The notes below the pieces were generated by a model, which was not told the origin of the DNA, searched no databases, and saw only the letters and a list, made by a program, of their open reading frames with translations. Of a stretch of 59,221 nucleotides of DNA, positions 27,376-35,758 are shown in pieces. Position numbers and translations under genes: made by a program. This DNA comes from Bifidobacterium pluvialisilvae (GTDB lineage: Bacteria > Actinomycetota > Actinomycetes > Actinomycetales > Bifidobacteriaceae), in NCBI RefSeq assembly GCF_019331695.1, contig NZ_JAHBBI010000013.1, forward strand, positions 1 to 59,221, in the 5' to 3' direction. How positions within the stretch are numbered: the first letter of the stretch is position 1; every line of letters starts with the position of its first letter.

Positions 27376-30057
27376 ATGCAGATGAACGAACAGCCGGAAG
27401 TCATCGCCCGCAGTGCCGGGGAACTGCTGGGGGGCCTCAACGAGCAGCAGGCCGAGGCCGTGCAGTACGACGGTCCGGCGCTGCTGATCGCCGCAGGCGC
27501 CGGCTCGGGCAAGACCCGCGTGCTCACCCGCCGCATCGCATGGCTGCTCAGCCAGACGGGAGCATGGCCCAGCCAGATCCTCGCCATCACGTTCACCAAC
27601 AAGGCCGCCGCCGAGATGAAGGAGCGTCTCACCACGCTCATCGGGCCGGTGGCGCAGCGCATGTGGGTCTCCACCTTCCATTCGGCGTGTGTACGCATCC
27701 TGCGCCGCGACGGCGGGAAGATCGGCCTCAAATCCGGGTTCTCCATCTACGACACCGCCGACTCGCAGCGACTGGTGAAGATCATCTGCACGGAACTCAA
27801 CATCGACGTCAAACGCTATACGCCGCGTTCCATCCTCGCCCGCATCTCCGACTACAAGAACAGCCTCATCGGCTGGCAGGAGCGGCTCAAGCAATACGCC
27901 CCGCAGTTCAAGCCGGGCGTCCGTGGCTCGCAGATCGGCAGCTTCGGCGATGTGGAGGTGCTCTACGCCTGCGTCTACGCCGAATACCAGTACCGTCTGG
28001 CCACCGCCAACGCCGTCGATTTCGACGACCTTATCATGCGCACCGTGGAGCTGTTGCGCACCGACCCCGTGACGGCCGAATACTACCGCCGCAAGTTCCG
28101 CTACATCCTCGTCGACGAATACCAGGACACCAACCATGCCCAGTACGTGCTCGTGCGCGAGCTCGGCGGCGTCGACTGCGGCCAGCAGCGCGAACCCGGA
28201 GCGAGGGGCGCCGGCAGGATGGGACCGGCATGGATCACCGTGGTCGGCGACTCCGACCAGTCCATCTACGCGTTCCGTGGCGCCGACATCCGCAACATCC
28301 AGGAGTTCGAGAAGGACTTCCCGAACGCGCGCACCATCTTGCTGGAGCAGAACTACCGTTCCACCCAGACCATCCTCAACGCCGCCAACGCGGTCATCGC
28401 CCTCAACCCCGGACGCAAGCCCAAGAAACTGTGGACCGCGCTCGGCGACGGGTCGAAGATCATCGGATACGCCGCCGACAACGCCCAGCAGGAGGGGCAG
28501 TGGATCGCCGGCGAAATCGCGCGGCTCGTCCGCGAGGAGGGCTTCCGGTACTCCGACATCGCGCTCATGTACCGAGCCAACGCCCAGTCGCGTTCCCTGG
28601 AGGAGGCGCTCATCAACGCCCGGCTCCCGTACCAGCTGGTCGGCGGCACGAAATTCTACGAGCGCAAGGAGGTCAAGGATGCGATGGCCTACCTGCAGGC
28701 GATTGCCAACCCCGCCGACGACGTGAACCTGCGCCGCATCCTCAACGTGCCGAAGCGCGGTCTGGGCGCGCGTGCCGAGGCCCTGCTCACCACGTTCGCC
28801 GCCGAACACCAGACCAACGTATGGTCGGCCCTCGACTCGCTTGACGCCATGCCGAACGTGCCCACCCGCACCGCGAAGCTGCTGGCGCAGTTCCGCGACC
28901 TCATGCGCGGTCTGCAGGCGTTCGCCGCCGAAAACGACGGCAAGCCCAGTGAGATCGTCGCCGAGGTGCTGGAGAAATCCGGTCTGCTGGCCGAGCTGAA
29001 GAAATCCACCGACCCCCAGGACATGACGCGCGTCGACAACCTCTCCCAGCTGCAATCCACCGCGGCGGAATTCGAGCAGAACACGCCCGACGCCACGCTC
29101 AACGGGTTCCTCGAGACCACGGCCCTGGTGGCCGACAGCGACCAGCTGCCCGACGAGGACGAAGACACCGGCAAGGTCACCCTCATGACCCTGCACACCG
29201 CCAAGGGACTCGAATACCCCGTGGTGTTCCTCACCGGCATGGAGCAGGGCACGTTCCCGCACTCCCGCGCCATGGAGAACGAAAGCGAGCTCGAGGAGGA
29301 GCGTCGCCTCGCCTACGTGGGCATCACGCGCGCGCGGCAGATACTGTACGTCACGCGCGCCGCCGTGCGCGCCCAGTGGGGGCAGGCGGCCGAGATGCTG
29401 CCCAGCCAGTTCCTCGACGACATCCCCGAGAACCTCATCGAATGGAAGCGCCGTGAGACCGGCGTGGACGCCCTACGTGGCGGATGGGGCTCCAACGGCT
29501 CCGACGACGAATTCGGCGGATTCGAAGGCGGTTATTCTTCGGAGTCGTCATCATACGGGTCGCGTCCCCGTTGGGGGTCCGCGGCGAAACGGGCGACCTC
29601 CGGACGGTCGTCGTACGGATCCTACGGGTCGTACGGCTCCTCGTCCTCCCGCGACCGTGGATACGGCGGCGGCTCGTACGGGTCGAAGTACGGTGCACGA
29701 GGCGGTTCGTCCTACGGCGGTTCGTCATATGGCTCTTCGTACGGCTCGTCATCAAGCCGTGGCTCGTCGTCGGGCCAGTCGGGCAGGGTGACCACGCGCC
29801 GCATGAAGAAGGACCTGTTGGACTCGCTGACGAAGGCGAAGTCCGCTGCGTCGGCCAAGGCCGCGGCGACGTCCCAGCCGAGCCGGCTCAACGTGGCGGA
29901 CTTCCACGAAGGCGACAGGATCTCCCACGACCAGTATGGCTTGGGCAAGGTCGTCGCCGTGGAGGACAAGGGCCGCAATTCGGTGATCACCGTCGACTTC
30001 GGCTCCGATGGCGTCAAACGCCTCCTGCTGCGCGTGGCGCCAATCGAAAAGCTCTGA
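27376..30057 (+). CDS. pcrA: UvrD/PcrA-type superfamily 1 DNA helicase
   Basis: A 3'-5' DNA helicase of repair and replication. The 893-residue protein has the Q-motif LNEQQAEAV (about 21), Walker A AAGAGSGKT (about 40), FTNKAAAEMKER, DEYQDTNHAQY (about 247), VGDSDQSIYAFRGA (about 289), LEQNYRSTQ, LMTLHTAKGLEYPVVFL and EEERRLAYVGITRAR. After the helicase core comes a ~120-residue low-complexity linker rich in Ser, Gly, Tyr and Arg (about 700-815), then a C-terminal Tudor-like fold (FHEGDRISHDQYGLGKVVAV) of the kind that binds RNA polymerase in PcrA. A short insert (CGQQREPGARGAGRM) separates motifs II and III. Confidence 0.93.
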   Translation: MQMNEQPEVIARSAGELLGGLNEQQAEAVQYDGPALLIAAGAGSGKTRVLTRRIAWLLSQTGAWPSQILAITFTNKAAAEMKERLTTLIGPVAQRMWVSTFHSACVRILRRDGGKIGLKSGFSIYDTADSQRLVKIICTELNIDVKRYTPRSILARISDYKNSLIGWQERLKQYAPQFKPGVRGSQIGSFGDVEVLYACVYAEYQYRLATANAVDFDDLIMRTVELLRTDPVTAEYYRRKFRYILVDEYQDTNHAQYVLVRELGGVDCGQQREPGARGAGRMGPAWITVVGDSDQSIYAFRGADIRNIQEFEKDFPNARTILLEQNYRSTQTILNAANAVIALNPGRKPKKLWTALGDGSKIIGYAADNAQQEGQWIAGEIARLVREEGFRYSDIALMYRANAQSRSLEEALINARLPYQLVGGTKFYERKEVKDAMAYLQAIANPADDVNLRRILNVPKRGLGARAEALLTTFAAEHQTNVWSALDSLDAMPNVPTRTAKLLAQFRDLMRGLQAFAAENDGKPSEIVAEVLEKSGLLAELKKSTDPQDMTRVDNLSQLQSTAAEFEQNTPDATLNGFLETTALVADSDQLPDEDEDTGKVTLMTLHTAKGLEYPVVFLTGMEQGTFPHSRAMENESELEEERRLAYVGITRARQILYVTRAAVRAQWGQAAEMLPSQFLDDIPENLIEWKRRETGVDALRGGWGSNGSDDEFGGFEGGYSSESSSYGSRPRWGSAAKRATSGRSSYGSYGSYGSSSSRDRGYGGGSYGSKYGARGGSSYGGSSYGSSYGSSSSRGSSSGQSGRVTTRRMKKDLLDSLTKAKSAASAKAAATSQPSRLNVADFHEGDRISHDQYGLGKVVAVEDKGRNSVITVDFGSDGVKRLLLRVAPIEKL

Positions 30058-30071
30058 CGCACGTAGCAGCG

Positions 30072-30108
30072 CCGTGCCGATAAGTCAAGAGTTGACTTTC
30101 CGGCACGG
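30072..30108 (+). terminator. Hairpin downstream of pcrA
   Basis: CCGTGCCG (30072-30079) pairs with CGGCACGG (30101-30108), with an inner AAGTCAA/TTGACTT stem. It starts 15 bases after the stop; no T run follows, so termination is probable but not certain. Confidence 0.55.
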
Positions 30109-30163
30109 GTTCGGAACAATCGCTCGAGTTCTGCCAGCAGTACGACAGCAGTAGGAGAAGATT

Positions 30164-30562
30164 GTGAAGAACAGGCTGTTCGCCTCCATCCCGCCCATCG
30201 TGCTCGGCGTACTGATCGCCGTCGCTCCGCATACGTTCGCCCACGTGTGCAAAGTCACCGAAATGGCGATGAAATGCCATTGGACCGCACGGGCGGAGAT
30301 CGGCGTCGGAGCGATGATCGTCGTGCTCGGCCTCATCGCCCTGTTCGCCGAGACGAAGGTCCGCATCGGCCTGGGCATCGCCGTCGCATTGGCCGGCGCC
30401 TTGGCCATCGCCGTGCCCACCGTGCTCATCGGCGTATGCCCCGGAGCGATGATGCACTGCCATATGGTCGCCCGGCCGACGCTCATCGTGCTCGGCGTGC
30501 TGACCATCGTGTTCGCCGTCATCGCGGTGCTGCTCGATTCACGAACCGCGAAGCGGGCCTGA
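30164..30562 (+). CDS. DUF4418 membrane protein with repeated Cys/His/Met motifs
   Basis: A 132-residue protein with four hydrophobic segments, consistent with DUF4418. It is an internal duplication: HVCKVTEMAMKCHWTARAEI (C29, C38, H39) and GVCPGAMMHCHMVARP (C92, H98, C99, H100, M101) occupy equivalent places before the second and fourth helices, both facing the same side. These Met/His/Cys clusters suit metal or redox chemistry (inference). Start GTG, after TAGGAGAA. It is the first gene of a tight operon with an FtsX-like permease (3 bases between) and an ATPase. In some bacteria related permease/ATPase pairs accompany iron-uptake genes, but none are next to it here. Confidence 0.7.
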   Translation: MKNRLFASIPPIVLGVLIAVAPHTFAHVCKVTEMAMKCHWTARAEIGVGAMIVVLGLIALFAETKVRIGLGIAVALAGALAIAVPTVLIGVCPGAMMHCHMVARPTLIVLGVLTIVFAVIAVLLDSRTAKRA

Positions 30563-30565
30563 GCC

Positions 30566-31786
30566 ATGGCCGCCATACCGCACATCACCCTCGGACGGCT
30601 TCCGCTGGAAAACCTTCGGCGCAAGCCGTTCCGCACCGCATCGCTCATCGTCGTCGTCGCGATTCTCGCCGCGTCCTTTTTCGGCGGCTCCATCCTGGCG
30701 CTGAACCTCAACAAGGGGCTGCAAAGCATGGAGGCACGTCTCGGCGCCGACCTCATGGTGGTGCCCTCCGGCAGCCAGGGCAAGGCGGAGGCACTGCTGA
30801 CCAACGGCAATCCGAACACGTTCTACTTCACCAACGACATCGGCGAACGCGTATCGGACTTCGACGGGGTCGAACAGGCCACCGAGCAGACGTACATCGC
30901 GTCATTGGCCGCCGAATGCTGTGATGAGAAGGTCCAGATAGTCGGGTTCAATCCCCGGACCGACTTCGTCATCGAACCATGGATCGCCTCGCAGTACGAT
31001 GGCACGCTGGGCGAGGGTGAGGTCATCGTCGGCAGCGGCATCAACGTCTCCGCCGACAACACCATCAAGCTGTACAATCACGTGTTCCCGGTGAAGGCGC
31101 AGCTCGCCCGCACTGCCACCGGCCTGGACAGCTCGGTGTTCGTCAGCGACGGCACCGTCCCCGACATGGTCTCCTATGCGAACAAGGTGACGACCCGGGG
31201 CACCATTCCCGCCGAATATGCGGACAGGGCCGTGTCCTCCGTCCTCGTCAGGCTCCGGCCTGGATATACCGCCGAACAGGTGGCCGGCGAAATCGCGAAA
31301 TCCGATCTCAAGGGCGTCGGCTTCGTCTACCCGGGCGGCGTGACCAGCACCACCAAGTCGAGCCTGAACACCATGCTCGCCTATGTGGCCGTGTTCCTCG
31401 TCGTGTTCTGGGTGCTCGCGCTGATCGTGATGCTCGCCGTGTTCTCCTCATCGGTCAACGAGCGCAAGAAGGAGTTCGCCAGCTTGTGCATCATGGGCGC
31501 CACCCGTGGGATGCTCACCCGAATCGTGCTGGGCGAGTCCGCGCTGATCGGGCTGATCGGCGGCGTCGTCGGCATCGCGTCGGCGTCGTTGGTCGTGTTC
31601 CCGTTCAGCGGGGCCATCGGCAAGGAGCTTGAGCTGCCGTATCTTCAGGCGGGGGTCGTGCCGTGCCTGCTGCTGATCGCCGGCTCGCTGGCGTTCGCCG
31701 TCGTCACGGGGGCTCTGGCATCGTTGGCCTCGGCGTTCCGTCTGGGCCGTCCGGAAGCGTACCTCACGCTCAGGGAAGGGGAGTGA
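30566..31786 (+). CDS. FtsX/MacB-like ABC transporter permease
   Basis: A 406-residue permease: one N-terminal helix (about 25-47, TASLIVVVAILAASFFGGSI), a ~220-residue extracytoplasmic domain (residues ~50-270), then three C-terminal helices (LAYVAVFLVVFWVLALIVML, the LIGGVVGIASASLVVF region and LLLIAGSLAFAVVTGAL). SVNERKKEFASLCIMGATRG is the family coupling region. The MacB/LolE/FtsX type works by mechanotransmission rather than transport through the membrane. Overlaps nothing: 3 bases after the DUF4418 stop and 1 base before the ATPase. Substrate unknown. Confidence 0.85.
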   Translation: MAAIPHITLGRLPLENLRRKPFRTASLIVVVAILAASFFGGSILALNLNKGLQSMEARLGADLMVVPSGSQGKAEALLTNGNPNTFYFTNDIGERVSDFDGVEQATEQTYIASLAAECCDEKVQIVGFNPRTDFVIEPWIASQYDGTLGEGEVIVGSGINVSADNTIKLYNHVFPVKAQLARTATGLDSSVFVSDGTVPDMVSYANKVTTRGTIPAEYADRAVSSVLVRLRPGYTAEQVAGEIAKSDLKGVGFVYPGGVTSTTKSSLNTMLAYVAVFLVVFWVLALIVMLAVFSSSVNERKKEFASLCIMGATRGMLTRIVLGESALIGLIGGVVGIASASLVVFPFSGAIGKELELPYLQAGVVPCLLLIAGSLAFAVVTGALASLASAFRLGRPEAYLTLREGE

Positions 31787-31787
31787 C

Positions 31788-32627
31788 ATGTTGTTGGAAG
31801 CCCGGGGACTGACCCGTGAGTTCTCCCGTCGCGGCAGAACGTTCGCCGCCGTCGACCATGTCGACCTGAAGATCGACGGCGGCGATTTCGTCGCCATCGT
31901 CGGCCGTTCGGGAAACGGCAAGAGCACGCTGCTGAACATGGTCTGCGGTTTGCTCAGGCCCAGTTCCGGCACCGTCCTCGTCGACGGACGGAACGTGGCG
32001 GAGCTTGACGATCGCGAGCTTTCCCTGCTGCGCAACCGTGTCGTGGGATTCGTCACGCAGAGCCAGACGTTACTGCCGAACCTCACCGTCATGGACAATG
32101 TGATGCTGCCGGCGGTGATGTTCCCCAAGGAACCATTGGACATCATGTCGTCCAATGATGATGCGTCCGACGACGCCGTCGCCGGGGATGGGATGACCGC
32201 GGGAAAGACGTCCGATACCGGGGACATGGACGTCGTCGACCCCGACATGCCCGACGTCATCGCGCCGATGCGCGTCGAACCGGTTGGGCAGGACCGTTCC
32301 CCGGACGGATACGAGAAACGCGTCATGGCGTTGCTTGCCGACCTCGGCATCGCCGACCTTGCCGGCAGCCATCCCAGGGAACTGTCGGGAGGGGAGATGC
32401 GTCGCGCCTCCATCGCCCGTGCGTTGATGAACGGCCCCCGTCTGCTTATCGCGGATGAGCCCACCGGTGACCTTGACGCCGAATCGACCGCCGTCGTCAT
32501 GCGACTGCTGCGTTCCGTGGCCGATGGCGGCACCGCCGTGCTCATGGTCACCCATGACGCCGATGCGCTGCCGTACGCCGACCGCATTCTGGCCATGGAC
32601 GCCGGTAAATTGACCGAATCGGCATGA
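31788..32627 (+). CDS. ABC transporter ATPase with acidic insertion
   Basis: A 279-residue ATPase of the LolD/MacB type: Walker A GRSGNGKSTLLNM, Q-loop FVTQSQTLLPN, signature LSGGEMRRASIARAL, Walker B LLIADEPTGDLD and H-switch MVTHDADAL. Between the Q-loop and the signature lies a ~65-residue insertion rich in Asp and Met (SSNDDASDDAVAGDGMTAGK, DMDVVDPDMPDV), absent from ordinary LolD-type ATPases of ~230 residues. It pairs with the permease one base upstream. The insertion may be a regulatory or metal-sensing arm (inference). Confidence 0.88.
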   Translation: MLLEARGLTREFSRRGRTFAAVDHVDLKIDGGDFVAIVGRSGNGKSTLLNMVCGLLRPSSGTVLVDGRNVAELDDRELSLLRNRVVGFVTQSQTLLPNLTVMDNVMLPAVMFPKEPLDIMSSNDDASDDAVAGDGMTAGKTSDTGDMDVVDPDMPDVIAPMRVEPVGQDRSPDGYEKRVMALLADLGIADLAGSHPRELSGGEMRRASIARALMNGPRLLIADEPTGDLDAESTAVVMRLLRSVADGGTAVLMVTHDADALPYADRILAMDAGKLTESA

Positions 32628-32826
32628 TGGTGTAGGATTTCCATCTTGGTGTCTGCCAACCGGCAGGACCTATCTGGAGTCTTAGCCCGTCAATGGGTCG
32701 GCGGTACCGGAAGGCGCCGTTCGCGTGTCATCAAGACGCGGTGAAGCATTGGAGAGGCCGACTCAGCGTGTGACCAGTCGCACGTTCCGTTCAGATAACG
32801 ACAGAAACACAAAGGATGAGTCTGAT
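32628..32826 (+). promoter_or_regulatory. Long leader of rpsD
   Basis: A 199-base region with no gene but several short stems (CTGCC/GGCAG at 32653-32666, CGCGT/ACGCG at 32722-32740). The length and structure suit a ribosomal-protein autoregulatory leader, as S4 represses its own synthesis in other bacteria. I cannot match it to a named RNA family. AAAGGATGAG precedes the rpsD ATG. Confidence 0.4.
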
Positions 32827-33453
32827 ATGACTAACGTTCAGCGCTCCCGCCGTCAGGTGCGTCTTTCCCGCGCCCTCGGCATCGCCCTGACCCCGAAGGC
32901 CCAGCGAATCTTCGAGAAGCGTCCGTACGCCCCCGGCGAGCACGGCCGCACCCGTCGTCGCACCGAGTCCGATTACGCCGTCCGTCTGCGCGAGAAGCAG
33001 CGTCTGCGCGCCCAGTACGGCATCTCCGAGAAGCAGCTCCGCGCCGCCTACGAGAAGGGCACCCACGAAGCCGGCCAGACCGGCAACGCCATGCTGCAGG
33101 ATCTCGAGTCCCGTCTTGACGCCCTCGTGCTGCGTGCAGGCTTCGCCCGCACCACCGCCCAGGCCCGCCAGTTCGTCGTGCACGGCCACATCATGGTCGA
33201 CGGCAACAAGGTCGATCGCCCGAGCTACAAGGTCAAGCCCGGCCAGACCATCCAGGTCCGTCCGAAGAGCCAGACCATGGTCCCGTTCCAGATCGCCGCT
33301 GAAGGCGTGCACCGCGACGTGCTGCCCGCCGTCCCGGGCTACCTGGAAGTCGATCTCGCCCAGCTGAAGGCCACCCTGACCCGCAAGCCCCTCGCCGAGG
33401 AGATTCCGGTGCAGGTGAACATCCAGTACGTGGTCGAGTTCTACGCTCGCTGA
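32827..33453 (+). CDS. rpsD: 30S ribosomal protein S4
   Basis: A primary rRNA-binding protein of the small subunit body. The 208-residue protein reads MTNVQRSRRQVRLSRALGIA, contains the S4 RNA-binding domain (SRLDALVLRAGFARTTAQAR then QFVVHGHIMVDG) and ends NIQYVVEFYAR. The start at 32827 is the family start; a frame open to 32725 is leader. It is the zinc-independent form (no CXXC cluster at the N terminus). It is monocistronic here, outside the alpha operon, followed by a strong terminator. Confidence 0.97.
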   Translation: MTNVQRSRRQVRLSRALGIALTPKAQRIFEKRPYAPGEHGRTRRRTESDYAVRLREKQRLRAQYGISEKQLRAAYEKGTHEAGQTGNAMLQDLESRLDALVLRAGFARTTAQARQFVVHGHIMVDGNKVDRPSYKVKPGQTIQVRPKSQTMVPFQIAAEGVHRDVLPAVPGYLEVDLAQLKATLTRKPLAEEIPVQVNIQYVVEFYAR

Positions 33454-33468
33454 TCGTCTTCGATCTTC

Positions 33469-33501
33469 GCCCTGCGTGCCGAAAGGCCGCAGGGCTTTTT
33501 T
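33469..33501 (+). terminator. Terminator of rpsD
   Basis: GCCCTGCG (33469-33476) pairs with CGCAGGGC (33488-33495), followed by six T. Confidence 0.92.
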
Positions 33502-33636
33502 CGTATTTCCCGACTTCGTCTCGTATGGAACCGCCCCCGGATTCAGGGAAGAATCAGGGTAAACCCGCATGGCCATGCAGACCCGGATCCTCGATAATGG
33601 AAACCAGCAACGATTCCAAGAAGAGAGAGGGCATGC

Positions 33637-34005
33637 ATGAGACTCATCGGCAACATCATCTGGCTGGTCCTCGGAGGGCTGTTCCTTGCCATCGGCTGGG
33701 CGCTCATCGGACTGGTGCTGTGCATCACCGTCATCGGCATCCCCCTGGGACTGCAGGCGTTCAAAATGGCACAGCTCACGCTGACGCCGTTCGGCAAAGA
33801 GATCATCTACGGGGGAGGACTCGGATCCACGATGCTCAACATCGTGTGGCTGCTGCTGGCCGGCCTGTGGATGGCACTCGGGTACGTCGCCGCCGGACTC
33901 GTCAACTGCATCACCGTCATCGGGATCCCGTTCGGGCTCCAATCGTTCAAGATGGCCAAGCTGGCGCTGATGCCGTTCGGCGCCACCGTGATGCGCCGCG
34001 CCTGA
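33637..34005 (+). CDS. YccF domain membrane protein
   Basis: A 122-residue inner-membrane protein made of two YccF repeats: NIIWLVLGGLFLAIGW..CITVIGIPLGLQAFKMAQL, and NIVWLLLAGLWMALGY..CITVIGIPFGLQSFKMAKL. The repeated ITVIGIP-GLQ-FKMA-L-L-PFG is diagnostic of the family. GAGAGGG precedes the ATG. Function unknown. It converges with the response regulator gene; a GACGAG/CTCGTC pair lies between the stops. Confidence 0.9.
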   Translation: MRLIGNIIWLVLGGLFLAIGWALIGLVLCITVIGIPLGLQAFKMAQLTLTPFGKEIIYGGGLGSTMLNIVWLLLAGLWMALGYVAAGLVNCITVIGIPFGLQSFKMAKLALMPFGATVMRRA

Positions 34006-34029
34006 CGAGACGGGCGGAGCCTCGTCCGG

Positions 34030-34716
34030 CTATCCGATTCGATACCGGTCGCCGTGCTTCGTGATGAACAATCCCGCACGGCGCATCTTCCCCATGAGCC
34101 GGTACATCACCGTCGTCATGATGTCACGCTGTTCGAAGACGGTTCCATTGCCGCAGACCCGTTCGAGCAGCTCGTCGAACGACAGGTACCTGCCATCGGC
34201 CTCCAGCAGCGCCTCCAGCGCACCGTATTCCCTAGGGGAGAGGGCGATTGGCATGCTCGAATCGCCATAGAACGCCTGACGGGATTCAGTGTCGAGGACA
34301 AGACCTCCGCGGGAGAGCAGTGGATTGTCCTTTCCCGCATGGGCTTGGCTGACGGCCATCCGCACATAGGCGAGCAGCTGCGCGTCGGAGAACGGCTTGT
34401 CCAGGACGAGGTTGGGGCGGATGGATGCAGCAGCATCCGTTTTCTTCGCACCCGTCCCGTTGCTCCGTCCCAGTGACGGAGACTCCAGCAGCATGGTCGC
34501 CGAGGTCTGTGCATGGCGGAGGACGACGTCCCACTGGTCCGGATGCCTAGCGACGGGGAAGGCGTCGTCGACGATGACCAGATCGACGCGGATGACGTCG
34601 GGAAGAACCTCGTCCTTCGCAAGGGGGAGGGCGATGACCCTGTGATGGGCTCCGGCCAGCGCCGTCGCCAGCGCGTTGCGCAGCGCGAAGCCGCCGGCCG
34701 CCAACAGAATATCCAT
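34030..34716 (-). CDS. Orphan response-regulator-like winged-helix protein
   Basis: A 228-residue protein with a CheY-like half (about 1-120) and an OmpR-type winged helix (about 130-228: RQAFYGDSSMPIALSPREYG, ALEALLEADGRYLSFDELLE, GLFITKHGDRYRIG). The putative acceptor region is DLVIVDDAFP and the lysine region LDKPFSD is kept, but the acidic pair normally near residue 10 is missing (MDILLAAGGFALRN). Phosphorylation may therefore be weak or absent. No histidine kinase gene is adjacent. GGGAG precedes the ATG at 34716; an ATG at 34740 is less likely. Target genes unknown. Confidence 0.8.
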   Translation of the reverse strand: MDILLAAGGFALRNALATALAGAHHRVIALPLAKDEVLPDVIRVDLVIVDDAFPVARHPDQWDVVLRHAQTSATMLLESPSLGRSNGTGAKKTDAAASIRPNLVLDKPFSDAQLLAYVRMAVSQAHAGKDNPLLSRGGLVLDTESRQAFYGDSSMPIALSPREYGALEALLEADGRYLSFDELLERVCGNGTVFEQRDIMTTVMYRLMGKMRRAGLFITKHGDRYRIG

Positions 34717-34889
34717 GACACAGCTCCCCGTCCGGCACATGGCCGATCATCCGAAATATGTCACCAAGGATAGGACCAGCGGAGGAGAACGTCGCGTCCT
34801 CCGACCGGCATGCGGTGACGCCAGCTCCCTATATCCACCTATGATATGAACCGTAGGGCCTACGGGCATGTCAGACGGGACGGAATACG

Positions 34890-35720
34890 ATGATCACCGA
34901 AGTAATGCTGGTACGGCATGGACGAACCTCATATAATCTCGCACACCGACTGCAGGGACAGATCGACGTGCCCCTCGACATCGTCGGGCAATGGCAGGCC
35001 GACCAGACCGGCTACGAGCTCGCCCGGCGGTTCTACTGGGCGAAGGTCTCCCGCATAGCCCGGCATCCCGAACTGCTCGCCCAGCCCGGCCCGGACGCCG
35101 CGGAACGCAGCGACATCGACGAATACCGCAGTGCGCCCGCGGCCCGCCGCTCTCTGATCGTCATGTCGTCCGACCTGTTCCGCGCACAGCAGACGGCGCA
35201 TGCGTTCGCCGACCTGCTCGGGCTGCCGGTGACGCTCGACGCACGGTTCAGGGAGCGCAGCTTCGGACGCTGGGAGGGACTGACCCGTCCGGAGATTCGC
35301 CAGATCGACGATGCGGCCTACCGTTCGTGGCGCGCGCATACGGGCGGTGAGCTGCGCTACGGCGTCGAAAGCCGCGTGGACTGCGGCCGGCGCGGCGCCG
35401 ATGCGCTGAACGCCATCGTGACCTCATACGCGAACGATCCCGAGGAGACCACGCTGGTGGTGGTCAGCCACGGATCGTGGATCGTGGCGACCGTCGAGAC
35501 GCTCGTCGGCATGAATCCGGACGGGCTGAACAACCTTGGAGCGATGCGCAACGCCTTCTGGTCACGGCTCACACCCGGTTCACGTCCCGGAGGCAACCGC
35601 ACCTGGTCGCTGGACGAGTTCAATACCGGCCCCCAGATAGCCGGCCTGATCGACTGGGAGAACGGTCCCGCGGAGCTTCGCCATGAGTCGATGACCGAGT
35701 GGAAGCCCCTGATACAGTAG
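34890..35720 (+). CDS. Histidine phosphatase family protein
   Basis: A 276-residue phosphoglycerate-mutase-like enzyme. LVRHGRTSYNLAHRLQG carries the catalytic His (about residue 9), SSDLFRAQQTAHAF the second arginine region, ERSFGRWEGLTRPE the acid, and VVVSHGSWI the second His (about 194). An insert (about 50-85) separates the first helix from the SSDL motif. The substrate, a phospho-sugar or other small phosphoester, cannot be told from sequence. The next gene is a second member of the same family 38 bases downstream, so they may share a transcript. Confidence 0.88.
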   Translation: MITEVMLVRHGRTSYNLAHRLQGQIDVPLDIVGQWQADQTGYELARRFYWAKVSRIARHPELLAQPGPDAAERSDIDEYRSAPAARRSLIVMSSDLFRAQQTAHAFADLLGLPVTLDARFRERSFGRWEGLTRPEIRQIDDAAYRSWRAHTGGELRYGVESRVDCGRRGADALNAIVTSYANDPEETTLVVVSHGSWIVATVETLVGMNPDGLNNLGAMRNAFWSRLTPGSRPGGNRTWSLDEFNTGPQIAGLIDWENGPAELRHESMTEWKPLIQ

Positions 35721-35758
35721 GTAATCGCATAACCGACAACGATGGGATACGAGGAATA

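Noticed and set aside
29530-29790. Direct DNA repeat or CRISPR-like array in the pcrA region
   Set aside because: The repetition is codon-level Ser/Tyr/Gly repetition inside one open frame, with no regular spacers. No CRISPR array was seen elsewhere in the window.
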